Positions 49,509-60,994 of a stretch of 64,000 nucleotides of DNA are shown piece by piece. Both the position numbers and the translations under genes were made by a program. Origin of the DNA: Talinum fruticosum (lineage: Eukaryota > Streptophyta > Magnoliopsida > Caryophyllales > Talinaceae); NCBI GenBank assembly GCA_021018815.1, contig JAITYX010000017.1, forward strand, positions 4,588,001 to 4,652,000. Direction: 5' to 3'. Position 1 is the first letter of the stretch; every line of letters begins with the position of its first letter. Under the pieces are notes generated by a model. That model searched no databases. It was not told the origin of the DNA and worked only from the letters and a program-made list of their open reading frames with translations.

Positions 49509-50445
49509 CTTCTCCCCAAGGGCGCCTTCTCTCTCTCTCTTTTTTTTTAAAGAAAATTATTTCCCCCTTTAGTGCACATGTGACTGCTACTTCATGCCTG
49601 CCTGGTGTCTTAATTTCGGATACGTAGTTTCTTTTTCTTGTGAAGAGAGATTCTTGAAAGTGATGCATGGATCCCTTCCTTGGATGTTTAAGTTAAGATG
49701 ATTGAATCTCTGATGGATGCATTGTCATTTACTATACTCTCCCTGTCTACTAAATGTCTGGCTGCCATTGAGCTTGGATTTGGCCTCTATTATTATTTGA
49801 TGTCTTGTGCTGTTAAGGGACATTCAGATACTTCCCAAGCCTTTCCTTGTACTTGTTCTTCATTCAGTGTCCTCTTATGATTGTGCATCTAGTAGTCTTG
49901 CGTGGCTTACTTAATTGTTCTCAGGCATTAAAAAATAGCCTTTGTACGTGCTATCTGCTTGGAAGTTTCAGGTCGAAATTTTCAGGAGTGGGATATGATT
50001 CTGTGACTCTGAAATACAGGGGCAGAGCTAGGAATTTAGAACAAGGTTGTCCAATGTCTTTTGGGCCAAATTCAAGGATGTGCATGGACACCCTTGGCCT
50101 TAAAGTGGCTCTGCCACTGCTGAAATACCCCCTCCCCTCCCAAATCTGATCTGAAATTTTTCCGAAAAGACGAAATGGATAAAGCTAATATGTCTTGTAT
50201 TTCAACATTGATCTTTCAGGGATACGAGGGATACAACACCTGTTGAAAGAGAACCACAGCCACCTCAGAGAAGGCCCCCACCAACATTCCCACGAAGACA
50301 TCTGCTGGTTACAATTGCCATTACAGGGATTGCTTTTATTTTAGGGTCCTTTTTCTCCATAAGAAATCAGAGAGCACCCCGGTGCAATAGGAGTGGAGAC
50401 ACCGTAGAGAACGAAAGGCATGTCCAAGTTGAGGATCTGTATTAA
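40778..50445 (+). CDS. TRAF-type zinc-finger protein (XIAP-associated-factor-like) with C-terminal membrane segment
   Basis: Five exons join in frame: 40778-40821, 41308-41443, 46950-47087, 47172-47293 and 50220-50445, giving 221 residues. The first 135 residues carry repeated Cys2-His-Cys units (CGHC, CKVCGD, CSLC, CEYCEF, CHRCG, each followed by HxxxC or HxxxxxC), with the conserved stretch NIDLHYAHCSRNLEKCKVCG typical of plant TRAF-type zinc-finger proteins resembling mammalian XAF1. A proline/arginine-rich linker (EREPQPPQRRPPP) leads to one hydrophobic segment, about residues 174-193 (LLVTIAITGIAFILGSFF), and a short polar tail, suggesting a tail-anchored protein with the fingers in the cytosol. 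The molecular function of the plant family is poorly known. Intron 2 (5.5 kb) and intron 4 (2.9 kb) hold LINE debris, a minisatellite and a MITE. All splice junctions are GT-AG and no frame break is needed. The 5' leader probably starts near 40550-40600. Confidence 0.92.
42836..42960 (+). mobile_element. LINE fossil, zinc-binding RT-associated motif
   Basis: Translation gives MIQILLTEGFMCKKELECPG, then DLLLHCEKAENWPL, matching the C.(M/L)CKK....DHLLLHCE.A..LW pattern of the LINE zf-RVT domain. Stops follow. It lies in intron 2 of the TRAF-type gene, same strand. Confidence 0.65.
43640..44830. other. Probable retroelement-derived segment in TRAF intron 2
   Basis: This stretch differs in composition from its neighbours: purine-rich and A-rich on the left, then markedly GC-richer at 44170-44530 with GACACG repeats. 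AAGGGTGTAAAATATG near 44780 resembles text I associate with Ty3/gypsy elements. No LTR pair or protein motif was found, so the assignment is tentative. Confidence 0.3.
45640..46345 (+). mobile_element. LINE fossil, reverse-transcriptase domain remnants
   Basis: Pieces in order: GIVLKFDLR followed after a frameshift by KAFNKLA (RT motif LKxDxxKAFxK), later FADDAML-like text (ATGATGCTATGTTGTTCTAT, about 46183-46205), and NLVKSSEMGIN, which resembles the stretch after the catalytic FADD box. Stops and frameshifts throughout show a dead copy. It lies in TRAF intron 2, 3 kb right of the other LINE piece. Confidence 0.6.
47735..47992 (+). repeat. Minisatellite, 10-bp unit AACATAAACG (about 25 units)
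   Basis: Units GAACATAAAC/GAACATAAAA and GAGCATAAAC repeat with few variants across about 250 bases of TRAF intron 4, broken once near 47825-47855. On the other strand it reads as a long Phe/Val/Tyr/Cys-repeating ORF, which is an artefact of the repeat. Confidence 0.92.
48334..48475 (+). repeat. Perfect tandem duplication, 71-bp unit
   Basis: CATGTTGCACAAGTGGCTTA through TTCATTTAGTC is repeated with period 71 and no visible difference. A diverged third piece (TTTGATGACAATACCAACTG AAATTGCA) occurs at 49290-49317. It lies in TRAF intron 4. Confidence 0.93.
49462..49506 (+). repeat. Compound (CT)n(AC)n microsatellite
   Basis: About 8 CT units run directly into about 14 AC units in TRAF intron 4. 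Confidence 0.97.
50018..50120. mobile_element. hAT-type MITE, about 103 bp, with 8-bp target duplication
   Basis: TGAAATAC flanks both sides (50010-50017 and 50121-50128). The ends AGGGGCAGAGCTAGG and GTGGCTCTGCCACTGC are imperfect inverted repeats of the GGGGCGGAGCTAGG kind common in eudicots. It lies 99 bases before the last exon of the TRAF-type gene. Confidence 0.75.
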
Positions 50446-53187
50446 TGTGTATCTAAAACTAAGAAGTGACTTAATAGCAGATTGCTGTGACTGAAGAAAA
50501 TGCCAGGCTTTGTCCCTCTTGCTGAGAAAAATAGGGTATTCGCTACGCAACGGTAGTAAATATTTAGGGTGACATAGGTCAGACATGATAATAAGTCTTG
50601 TTTTCTTTACCATCAATTTGCATATTGAATTCGCGTTGTCTTTGTCCCAAGTTGCTATTTGCATTAAATTTAGCACAGCTAGAAGCTCTCTCAAGGGTGG
50701 TCTTTTAATTTTTTTTTTTTTTGAATTTTTTCCCCGTGTATGGATGGAGAAGCTGTCTTTTGTTTAGATATATAGCTAAATTAGCATACGTTCGGTTGTT
50801 TGATACAAACGATAAAGTCAGTCCAAATCCGAAACTAGTATACTGATATTGTCCTAAATTAAAGTTTCGTCCTAGTTAAATTGATCTAAGACTAATGATT
50901 CCGTAATTTGCTGTCCAAATCATTTCCAAGCCTTTTAGGAGCCTTTTGGTTGAAAAAATTAGAGTGGAATTGAATTCAGAGTGAAATTAATAGATACATT
51001 TTTTCCTAATTTTACATGTTAGATTTAACCCATAAATGATAAGATTTTATTCCAGGGATATGGGAGAGATAATGGCAAGTCTTGGCAAGCCCTTGCCATG
51101 CATTGACAAAGCCGTTGGATGCCTTGACAAAGTCTATGCATGTCTTAACAATCCCTTGCATGCCGACTCAAATTCATAGCTGAAAGTTTGATTCGTTCCT
51201 CAGGATTGTAATTCTAACTTAAAAAAGATGAACCAAACATCAAGTATGAAAATCAACCGTTTCATTCCCATACCAAGATCAAAAAAGTGAATTCATAAAA
51301 CAACCTTCTCGACATCAACCACATTTTTGTGTTCGTAAATTTTTATAAATATCTCTCTATATATTGAAAGTACCTACTTACCTGTCAAGAATCTAAATTA
51401 AAATTTAATAATTGAACTTACCATAAAAAAGCACAACCGACCGAATACTAACCATGGATTATAGAATTACAAGAAAAGGAACACATGCAACAAGAGCTCA
51501 TAGAGCAAACCTAATTGCACAAAGTACTCAATACAAATAATTCGATTCGAAATAAGGTAGAGGAGGAAGAAATTTCAGGCTCTAGTTAGAGCTTAATGTG
51601 AATTGATGGTACTGTAGTATCCGTCAAATCATAAAAATGAATCGTAAAGTCAACATGCATTGGTATTATTTGGCAAATTGTGCAAACGTACTATAATAAC
51701 GTTAAATATGATAACCTCTTTTATCTAACATAGTTATTATAATTGTTGGTAAAGTAAATATGCAATAGTTGAGAATAATTGCACCCATAGTCTATAATGG
51801 AGGCCAAAATTTTATATTTCTATCGCGAATCAGCATATTTATACGATTTAAAATAATAATTGATTGTTTTTATGGAGAAAATAAGAAAATTTTACAGATC
51901 AATCACATAACAACTCTCAAACCACGATCAATTGCATTCAATCACACTTCCTAAAAGATATTTATACTCAATCACACTCACTTACACTCTTAAAATAATA
52001 CGTGTCTTACATCAAGATACTCTTAAAGTGTCTTACATTGGCCTATATTAATGAATTTTATAATCTTAAATCACTACTTTTATAATAATTATAATTAATT
52101 ATGAATGTTAGGCTTTAATATTTGTTGGCAATGTTTGATGAGTATTAAGTGATATCCCGATCGAATCACCCCTATTTGATTATTTGTTACATTACATATA
52201 TGTAATTTTATAAATATGAAAAAAATGTATATAGAAAGATAACTTTATACCGTTTATACGTTGTGATACAATTTTACTTTTCAATCATACCAAGCATTTT
52301 TAATTTAATATATAATTATTATAATTTTTAAATTAAAATTAAATAATTAAGTAATATTTAATGTAAGATACATATCATTTCAGGCCCGCTGTCACCATTC
52401 TTATTTTTCTTGAAATATAAAAATATATAGAGATATAAGTATGTGTAGAAATTTTAATTAATTATTAAAGTTTTCTTTTTATTTATTCATCAATTTTGCA
52501 CGAATTATTTTAAACTAAAAATATTATACTCCATAAAAACTTGTGTTTCTCCTAATTGCATTTTAAAGTTATTAATTATATTTTATATTTTATCAGTCAT
52601 ATTATGCTTTTCCATGTTTTCAAATTTCATGAATCAATAGGGCATCGTTTAGAATCTAAATACATATGTAATGAATAGAAAACAAAGATTGGTAGAGCCA
52701 ATTCCTCATATCACCTTCCAAAAATGGCTTGAAGTTAGTTGGAACTATAGATCACATCCCACCTCATGAATTAATTTTTTTAACTGTTTTCTTCTTAATC
52801 GCCCCAACTAAAATAATTTAAACTTTTGATTTAATTATTTCCACAAATGAAAACCCATCACTTTCTGTAGTAATAATACCATTTACATTTCATTTTCCCA
52901 TTAATTCAAAACATTGATGATTTCTGAATCGAAATTCTCCAGAATCTGGGATTGCTTGATCAAAGCGACCCACCAATTCATTTCATATGCGCGTCAAATC
53001 AAAATTATCATTGATTAATCGCAATTCTCCAGAATTGGGATTGAGGTTGATTCGACGGCCTGATGAAAGAGACCCACTGAATTTCTCTCTCCGAAATTTG
53101 GTGTAGATGCTGAGAAATTTTAAAGTAGTTCATCGCTGAAAGCAATTTCATTGCATGTAATCATTGATAGAAATACAGATAATATCA
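50446..53187. other. Intergenic DNA between the TRAF-type gene and the lyase
   Basis: The left end holds the TRAF gene 3' untranslated region. The middle is AT-rich with no recognised content. The last few hundred bases are the promoter and leader of the lyase, which carries a diverged direct repeat (GAATCGAAATTCTCCAGAAT at about 52926; TTAATCGCAATTCTCCAGAA at about 53016). Confidence 0.45.
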
Positions 53188-56100
53188 ATGTCAAAAGCGA
53201 AATCGTGGATGTGCGGTTGCTGTGGCGGCAGCGGAGGCGGCGGCGGTTGTCCGGAGGCGCCGGTTGCTGCTTGTGGTGTTCAGCTCCAAATTCTCCCTCA
53301 TCATGTAATTCGTTCCCTTGCCTATAATCAATTTCTGGTTTTAATTTTTATTTTCCATTTCTGTTTGATTGTTGTTGCTGTTGTTTGGATGCTGAGTAAC
53401 TAAAAATGATTGCTAGGGTTTTGATAATTTAGATTTGAATTTTGGAGTGATTATGTTCATTGAAAGTTGAATCCATACATAATGTCAATTATTGCTATAC
53501 ATATAATACATAGTGCAGTACAAACAAATTATAAATACATGTAATCTATAGGTTATCATATATGTCTCATATCACTTGGATCTATTGTCTCGATTCATGA
53601 TATAAGTATTGGTAGTGTGAACCATGTGGAAATTAAAATACGATCATAGTGAAAATTAGCTACCTATAACTATATGTATGTAGGTGGAAGGAGATTTGTT
53701 CACAATCTTATAAAATATGTGAAGAATTTTGATTTTTGAAAGATTTTATGCAACTTAATTGACAAGTCATTCTCCAAATTCCAAGGGGACTAATTTTATA
53801 AGATTTTATGTAACTTAGCGAACAAGTCCATTCCAATCTATGCTAGAGGAAATGACAAATGACAAGTAATCCAATGATTTGAAGGATACTAATTGTGTAA
53901 GAAGTTAGGTAGCTAATTTAACTGCTTTATAGGCTAAAATGATGATAAGCAATGGGCTCGAATCCAAATGTAGACCTGCTCTCTTAGGGCATGCTTGTTA
54001 GTATGTTTCATTACGTTATAGTAACATATGTAGGAAATAAGCTAATAATTTGAAATTCATACAAATCTGCAAAAGTCTATAAGAATCTGTAGACCATAAG
54101 AATATATAAGAAAATGGTAGAAATACTTAGAAAGTAAGGTAAAGATTCTATAATATAGAATATGGTGAAATGAATGAATATAATATGAAAGTTGGATAAA
54201 TTAAGGTTATATATCCTCGAACTGTAATATTCACAATCCAAATTATTTATGTAATGTACTATTGTTTTTTTTTTTTTTAAAACTACATTATGATAATGTA
54301 ATTATATACTCTCTCTACATTATATACTGCATTATTTACTTGTTGATAATATTTATTTAGCATATGTTGCTAAATTTGTTGTGTTAAAATTCATGTATCC
54401 TACTGCAAGGTTTTGTTTACTATTGCTTAGGTACTTGTAATAGTGGTGTTAACTGTCATTATAGTTGTCATAGGAAAATAGCACACAATGCGGATGTCAA
54501 CACAAATTGGTCTATATCATGAAGTACAAATTTCATTGAATTATAGTTTTAAGTATCCATAATTTACTTGTCTGTTTATTTGTTTTGTACACTTGACATC
54601 TTTCACATCCACTTCTTCTGAATTTGTTGTAAAACCTAAATTTGTTCGCTATTTGATCACTAACCACTCCAATTGCATCTTGCTGACTACAAATTTATGG
54701 TGACTACAAATTTATCCGTAGTAACCGGACAAAATTATGGTGACTACAAATTTATGGATCTGCATGTCAGAAAATCTAAGGTTAGATCTATTTTTTTTAA
54801 AAAAGGGCTATGCTTAACCACATATATGATTATGTAGGTAATTAAGATTTGTAAAGTATAATTTGGAATGTGTAGAAATCGATAGGAGCTATAGAAATCT
54901 ACATAAATATAAAACCGGAAGAATTTAAGCACTACAGGGTCTATAGAACAAGCTCTCAATGGTTTCTGCTGAGGTTTGGTTGGGTTATTAGTTGTATACA
55001 GAAAAAGCTACGAGAGAAGACTTCAGCGAAGTTGTAAAGAACAATGGCAATACTGTGTTTCCAACTCTTGAACCTATCATCTATGATCCCTGGGCTTTCG
55101 ATAGAATTTGTAAAAAGACAGATAATAAAAATAGTTGGAGAAATACAAAGTTGAAAATATGTTTTCTTTTTCTTTCTTTTTAAGATAAAAAGAAAGGAGA
55201 ACACAATCCTATTTGAGGTTTAGGAATCCACTTGAGGGAGGCCACTATGATGTAGAGAAAGATCAGAGTATTCAATACATAGGAATGAAGATGATGACTA
55301 GAAGAGGAAAATGTAATATGAGTTTTACCCATTTTCTCCCAGCAGCCTCACTTATGTTCCCCTGTATCTGTTTAAAGTGCATAAGCATGCTATTTTGCCG
55401 ATTCATCCTTTGTGGCTTCTCTTACGTATATTTCACTCTTCGGTGAGTTTGAAGTCCTATAATTGAATACAAGTGTAGGGACATAGCTAGTAACATCGAT
55501 ATATGTCATATCTTCAACCCTCACACTTTGTATTCTTTTTTTTCTTTTGTATATTTATCTTGAAAAGAGTGAGTCTTAATAATAATCCATATTTCAATGC
55601 TTTGTTGTCTTCCTTGCAGAGGTAAGGTTAGTGATTCAGGTCCTGATTGTCATTGTAGGTAGTATTGGACAATGGCATACTACGAGTGACATTATCAAAG
55701 CCAGGGGAATTGTCAACGGAATTGCATACAATGGCATTCCCAATTTGCTCGAAGTGCGAAACGGGGAGGATAATAGAGGGTAAGCATTGTATCTTGATTA
55801 CTCATATCCTCTCCATCTTTAACCAGATATTCGCTGAAAATCAAATATAGGAGCATATACATATGTTTGAAAGATTTGCTGTATAAGTTATTTTTATCCT
55901 TCTTACTCCATGTAGCCTTCAAGATTTGCTTACATAATGTGCACTTCATTATGTATGCAGGTACTGGGATCTTGTTTGGAATGACCCTAGTTCAGGGAGA
56001 CCCGGGATGTTTGATGTGTTTGTACCTCTCACCTTCCTCTTTTCATAATTTACAAAATTCTTTTAAGATTACCCCCCGGCAAGTCAATTATAATATAGGT

Positions 56101-59100
56101 TTAGATTAGTGAGAAGGGCCCTACTTACAAAGGGAGCAACTAAGATCCAGGCTTAAATCTAGAAAAAATTACATATGGGTCCATTGTGGTTTAGTATAAT
56201 GATTTATGAAACCCACAATTTTAGATAAATAATTATGAAACGTATGAGGTTTGGTTAAATATTATGGTGGACCAAGTCTAAGGACAAACTTTATTTTCCG
56301 GTTAATTTCCGGTTAAAAACTGACGTGACAACTAAATTTACGAGTTGCCACGTCGGTTTTGTTACCGGAAAATAAAGTTTGTCCCGAATTGGTCCCTCGT
56401 AATATTTAACCAAACCTCATATGTTCTATAATTATTTATCTAAAATTTAGCTTCCATGAATTATTATACTAAACCACAATGGACCCATACATAATTTTTC
56501 CTTAAATCTGGGGAGCTTTAGACAATAATATTTTCCGTCACTTTTGTCCCAAACCAAGGCTTCTATGGGAGTCAAGAGCTTCTACATCAGTGTCTTTTCA
56601 TCAATGTATATTCGGCATTGCTTATTTGGTTTTTTGGCCAATTACTGCAGGATCAGAGGAACAACTTTTCAGGTCATAATTGCAAGTGAAGATCAGGTAG
56701 AACTTTCCTTCGTAAGACAGTGGGACCCCTCCCTCAAGGGCAAGTCAGTCCCCTTGAACATTGATAAGAGGTTCGTACTTCAATCTTAAAATTGAATTTG
56801 TAGCTATGTTTGTACAACAATATTGAAATTCTTATCCTTGTCGGTTGTCAAATTTGTTGATATAATGTAATTTAGGTTTATTATGCTCCGTGGCTCATCC
56901 GGGTTCTACACATATGCCATCTATGAAAAATTGAGTGATTGGCCAGGTTTCAGCATAGGTGAGACAAGAATCACATTCAAGCTCAACAAAGAATGGTAAG
57001 AGCTAATTAAACACTTATCTAACACTATGACATCGGTTTGATTTGGTGGAGAACAGTCCCTTCCTTGGGCCTTTGAGCCTTTTGTCTTAACCAGTCAATT
57101 CCAAGTACTGCATATTTAAGACCTAGCTAACTATTTTTGGGGTTTTAGGGGTAAAATGTACATAGCCTTATCCAATAGTGGCTCTTTGAGCTCCTGGAAA
57201 GCAGACAACAATTGACTACCTAATATTGTGTTGCAAAAAGATTGTTTCTGTTAGACCCTGGATATGAAAGGCTTATACTCCTTGCTACACTGTAAATAAG
57301 AAGTGCAGCACACCACTTCCAAGGCTGAACAAACTATCCTAGGATGATTTTTTGAGTTCCTAGAAAGTGGAGAATGTTGGACTGATCAATAAAAAACATT
57401 GTTTGATTTTTCCTTTCTGTATTCTTTGTGAAAACATTTATTATGATTAGAAATGGAACAAAACTCATCATTGAATTCCCTTATGATTTTATGGTTTAGG
57501 TTTCACCACATGGCCGTCACAGATAATAGGCAAAGAGAAATGCCTTCGCCTGATGACAGGATGGCTGGAAGATGTCAAGCTCTAGCCTACCCTGAAGCTG
57601 TCCTGCTTACCAACCCTATCAATCCGAATCTCAAGGATGAGGTACTATTTCTTTTTTTTTTTTCTTCATAAATATTAACAACAATTGTGTTCATGGTACT
57701 GTCCAAACTGATCTGTTCATGATGTAGGTTGATGACAAATATCAATATTCATGTGATAACAAAGACATCCTAGTCCATGGGTGGATTTGCACTCACCAAC
57801 CTACAGGATTTTGGCAAATCACACCCAGCTATGAGTACCGGTCTGGTGGGCCTGTCAAACAAAACTTAACCTCTCATGTGGGCCCCACATCTCTATCGGT
57901 GAGTAAAACAATCAGTAGTGCCACAATTTGCAAAGCAGAGTCTGTCTTATTTGTTTGATACTAGTTATGACCAAAATTGATGCAGAAGCCCGGTTTCAGG
58001 TGTTCCTTAGTGGCCATTATGCAGGGGATCCTCTAGTGCCTAAATTTGATGATGGGGAGCCCTGGAAGAAGGTCTTTGGCCCTGTTTTCATCTACTGCAA
58101 TTCTTGTCCAAGAGATGTTGATTGGCATTTGCTTTGGGAAGATGCTAAGCAACAGGTTTACCTGTATAACACTGGATTTTTCTTTCCTTTTTCCCCCTTT
58201 TTCCTCAAATTAGCAAAAGTTATGGTAAACCTGAGGAAATTTTTGCCTGAATATTACTTGCATGCTAAACAGTACAATTTGGTATGCACAGATGATGGCG
58301 GAAACTAGGATGTGGCCCTATAACTTCCCATGCTCAGACGATTTTCCCAGTTCAGTTCAACGGGGTAATGTAATTGGCAGATTACTGGTCCAAGACAGGT
58401 TACAAAGATATCAAACTTATAAAATGATTTTCTTGTTAGTATTTGGTAAACTTTGCTTCAGAGTTCGGTGTAATTTTCGGGTTAATACGTTTTTGTTCAG
58501 GTATGCTAGTGATGACTCTATACCAGCACGTGGAGCATATGTGGGATTAGCCCTGCCAGGGAGGCTGGATCATGGCAAACAGAATGCAAGGTAGTTCTAT
58601 TAGGAACCACTATCATTCAGGACCCTCTGATTCAATCATCTTCTTTTCTCTATTTTGCTGCCTAAAAGTTTAAATCCAGATATATCTATTTCATGTGTAT
58701 CATTAAATGACTTTTGGTCCTGGGGACTCAAGTGGGTGCAGTGGTGAATCCAAAAATTTCATACAGTGATGTCCCACTTTTGAGCTTCTTAAGATTTGAT
58801 TATACCCCGATTAGTTTAGGGTGTTTACTTCAGATAACTTCAGGATTTTTTTGCGGAATTTTGGATAATTTTTCCAATTAATGGTTGCCTTCTGTTCTGA
58901 AAACACATGTCTGCCCTGAATTGGAGCTGAGCAGTGAGTTCCCATCTTTTTGAGGTTGAGGTCTTAGTTAGTTAGGTTTAATTTCCACTCCTCTTAGCTC
59001 CCTTTCACTCACAACCCTTTCCCCACCCCCAAGTGGCCCTACCCAACTCAGTGGACTTTCTGCCTGGAGAATGGTCCAAAACCAAGGTTGAAATTAAACC

Positions 59101-60994
59101 TAATAGGTTTCGGTAAGTAGATATGAAAAGATGAGAAAAAAGAACTCAGCCCTTGATATTGTAAAGCAAAAAACTCAGCCCTTGATACTGTAAAGTAAAA
59201 ACCTTATTTTGCTTGATATAGCTATAACTTTCCAGGGTTATCAATTCTGGACAAAAGCAGATGAAACCGGCTATTTTTCCATCCATGGGGCACGAGGAGG
59301 GGAATATAATCTCTATGCTTGGGTTCCTGGCTTCATCGGAGATTACAAATATGAGGCTGCAATTACCATATATCCAGGTCAAATGTCCCATCTTCTGTAC
59401 ATCTTTCAGGATTTCTCGGCTAGGCATGCCACTGGGTTCTTTATCCCAAAACAGTGCCATTTGGGATAAATCCACAAAACACAATGTCATTTGTGAGCCA
59501 AAAAAAAAAAAAACCCTGTCATATTTAGGATAAAAAATGAATTCCACTGGCATGGCTAGCCAAGTCCTCCTTCCGATGTTTTTGTGTTTCTTGTTATTCA
59601 GATTGCTGTTTCAGTATCTGATATATTATAATGAAACGAAATTCAGGATGTGATGTTCAAATGGGTGATCTGGTGTATGAGCCTCCAAGAGATGGGCCTA
59701 CCTTGTGGGAAATAGGAATCCCTGATCGTACAGCATCTGGATTTTATGTTCCTGATGCTAATCCAAAGTATACCAACAGACTTTTTGTTGATCATCCTGG
59801 GAGGTAATCTCTGATTTGGGAAATTGGCATTCATTAATCTGAGTTATTGCCTATGTCTGCAAAATGATTTACTGTCAGGAATTAGCAGACAACAATACCA
59901 ACTATCATCTTATATTCTATGGTGTTTTCTGGACCAAGGCCCACTGTGTGAGCACAGTGTCAACATTATTGAACCCTAATTTTCCTTGTTTCTATTAACA
60001 CAAGCTTACTGGTGAGAGGTTAGCTTTGTGATCATTGATAGATATTAACCATCCTGACAGGTTTAGGCAATACGGTTTATGGGAACGATACACAGATTTA
60101 TATCCTAATGAAGATCTAGTTTACACAATTGGTGTTAGTGATTACCGAAAGGATTGGTTCTTTGCTCAAGTTCCTAGGTATGTGTTTAAATGTCTGAAAA
60201 TTTCGAATTGATGAGCAAGAACAATTCACAACATCGGAGGTAATAGAACTAAGATCAACTAAGAAATCCTCGCATATGTTCTTCACTCAGGAGTACAGAC
60301 AATGGATTTGTAGGAACAACTTGGCAAATCAGGTTCAAACTCAATGAGGTAGATCGAAAAGGAATCTACAAGTTGCGGTTGGCTATAGCATCTGCGGCTC
60401 TTGCTGAAGTACAGGTATTGTAATACATTCTCTTAACCTTTTGTCCCCTCCCCCCAAAAAAAAACCTTTTCTCTTAATCTCTATATTACCTAGACTCCTT
60501 ATCTCCCATTAAACATCCATGTTGGGCTCTCAATTTTGTCGCATGGGTATTATTGCACGACTATCGACATTTAGACTAAAACACACAATACAGTCCAAAA
60601 TTGCCGTGTCCACACCTATACCCTTGTCTGAGTAGTTAATATTGCCATATGAGCCCGAGTCTAAGTAACTCTCTCTTCTTTGAGCTTGAAATTTGAAACG
60701 AGATACAGCTGATATTCGGGTAGCAATTGAAAATCTATTATCATCTAGGTACGAGTCAATGATCCAAATGCGGATCGACCTGTATTTACAACAGGGCTGA
60801 TAGGGAGGGACAATTCGATTGCAAGACATGGGATTCATGGGTTGTATTGGCTCTTTAATGTGGATATACAAGGATTAAGACTTGTTCAAGGGGATAACAC
60901 CATCTTTTTGACTCAACCGCGGAACCAAAGCCCTTTCCAGGGCATTATGTATGATTATATACGTCTTGAAGGGCCTACTTCCTGCAACAAATAG
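53188..60994 (+). CDS. Rhamnogalacturonan endolyase (polysaccharide lyase family 4), 15 exons, two apparent 1-base deletions
   Basis: Exons: 53188-53304, 55659-55779, 55961-56017, 56651-56770, 56876-56995, 57500-57641, 57728-57898, 58000-58155, 58292-58398, 58501-58590, 59236-59377, 59647-59803, 60061-60177, 60291-60414 and 60749-60994. The family cleaves rhamnose-galacturonate bonds of rhamnogalacturonan I in the pectin wall by beta-elimination. Order of domains: N-terminal lyase domain (VVLDNGILRVTL, ELSFVRQWDPSL, RGSSGFYTYAIYE, HHMAVTDNRQ, QALAYPEAVLL, DDKYQYSCDNKD), fibronectin-III-like middle (GYQFWTKADETGYFSI, YNLYAWVPGFIGDYKY), C-terminal carbohydrate-binding-like domain (GPTLWEIGIPDRTA, FRQYGLWERY, GTTWQIRFKL, NSIARHGIHGLYW, MYDYIRLEGP). 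Expected product is 662 residues, the usual family size. Exons 2 and 10 are each one base short, at runs of G (near 55695 and 58560), and break the literal frame; every other junction is in phase. The start is the first ATG in frame with exon 1; an upstream TTG at 53164 is not used. Confidence 0.95.
54678..54757 (+). repeat. Short repeats of TGGTGACTACAAATTTAT
   Basis: Two full copies and a related CTGACTACAAATTTAT lie within 80 bases of lyase intron 1. Confidence 0.8.
56161..56500. mobile_element. Foldback MITE of 340 bp with 9-bp target duplication in lyase intron 3
   Basis: The left arm (AAAAAATTACATATGGGTCC, ATTGTGGTTTAGTATAAT) and the right arm (ATTATACTAAACCACAAT, GGACCCATACATAATTTTT) are near-perfect inverted copies, and pairing continues almost to the centre (CAAACTTTATTTTCCGGT against ACCGGAAAATAAAGTTTG). 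CTTAAATCT flanks both sides (56152-56160 and 56501-56509). A 9-base duplication points to the Mutator superfamily. Confidence 0.9.
59145..59206 (+). repeat. Tandem duplication, 32-bp unit, just before lyase exon 11
   Basis: AACTCAGCCCTTGATATTGT AAAGCAAAA is repeated as AACTCAGCCCTTGATACTGT AAAGTAAAA. It ends about 30 bases before the exon acceptor. Confidence 0.85.

Noticed and set aside
49847..50149. 100-codon plus-strand ORF
   Set aside because: It lies across a hAT MITE inside TRAF intron 4 and has no conserved motif.
58735..58790. Possible second hAT MITE (GTGGTGAATCCAAAAATTTC)
   Set aside because: Only one end is recognisable; no target duplication or partner end found.
59146..59553. 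135-codon minus-strand ORF
   Set aside because: Antisense shadow of lyase exon 11.
60530..60871. 113-codon minus-strand ORF
   Set aside because: Antisense shadow of the lyase last exon and its intron.
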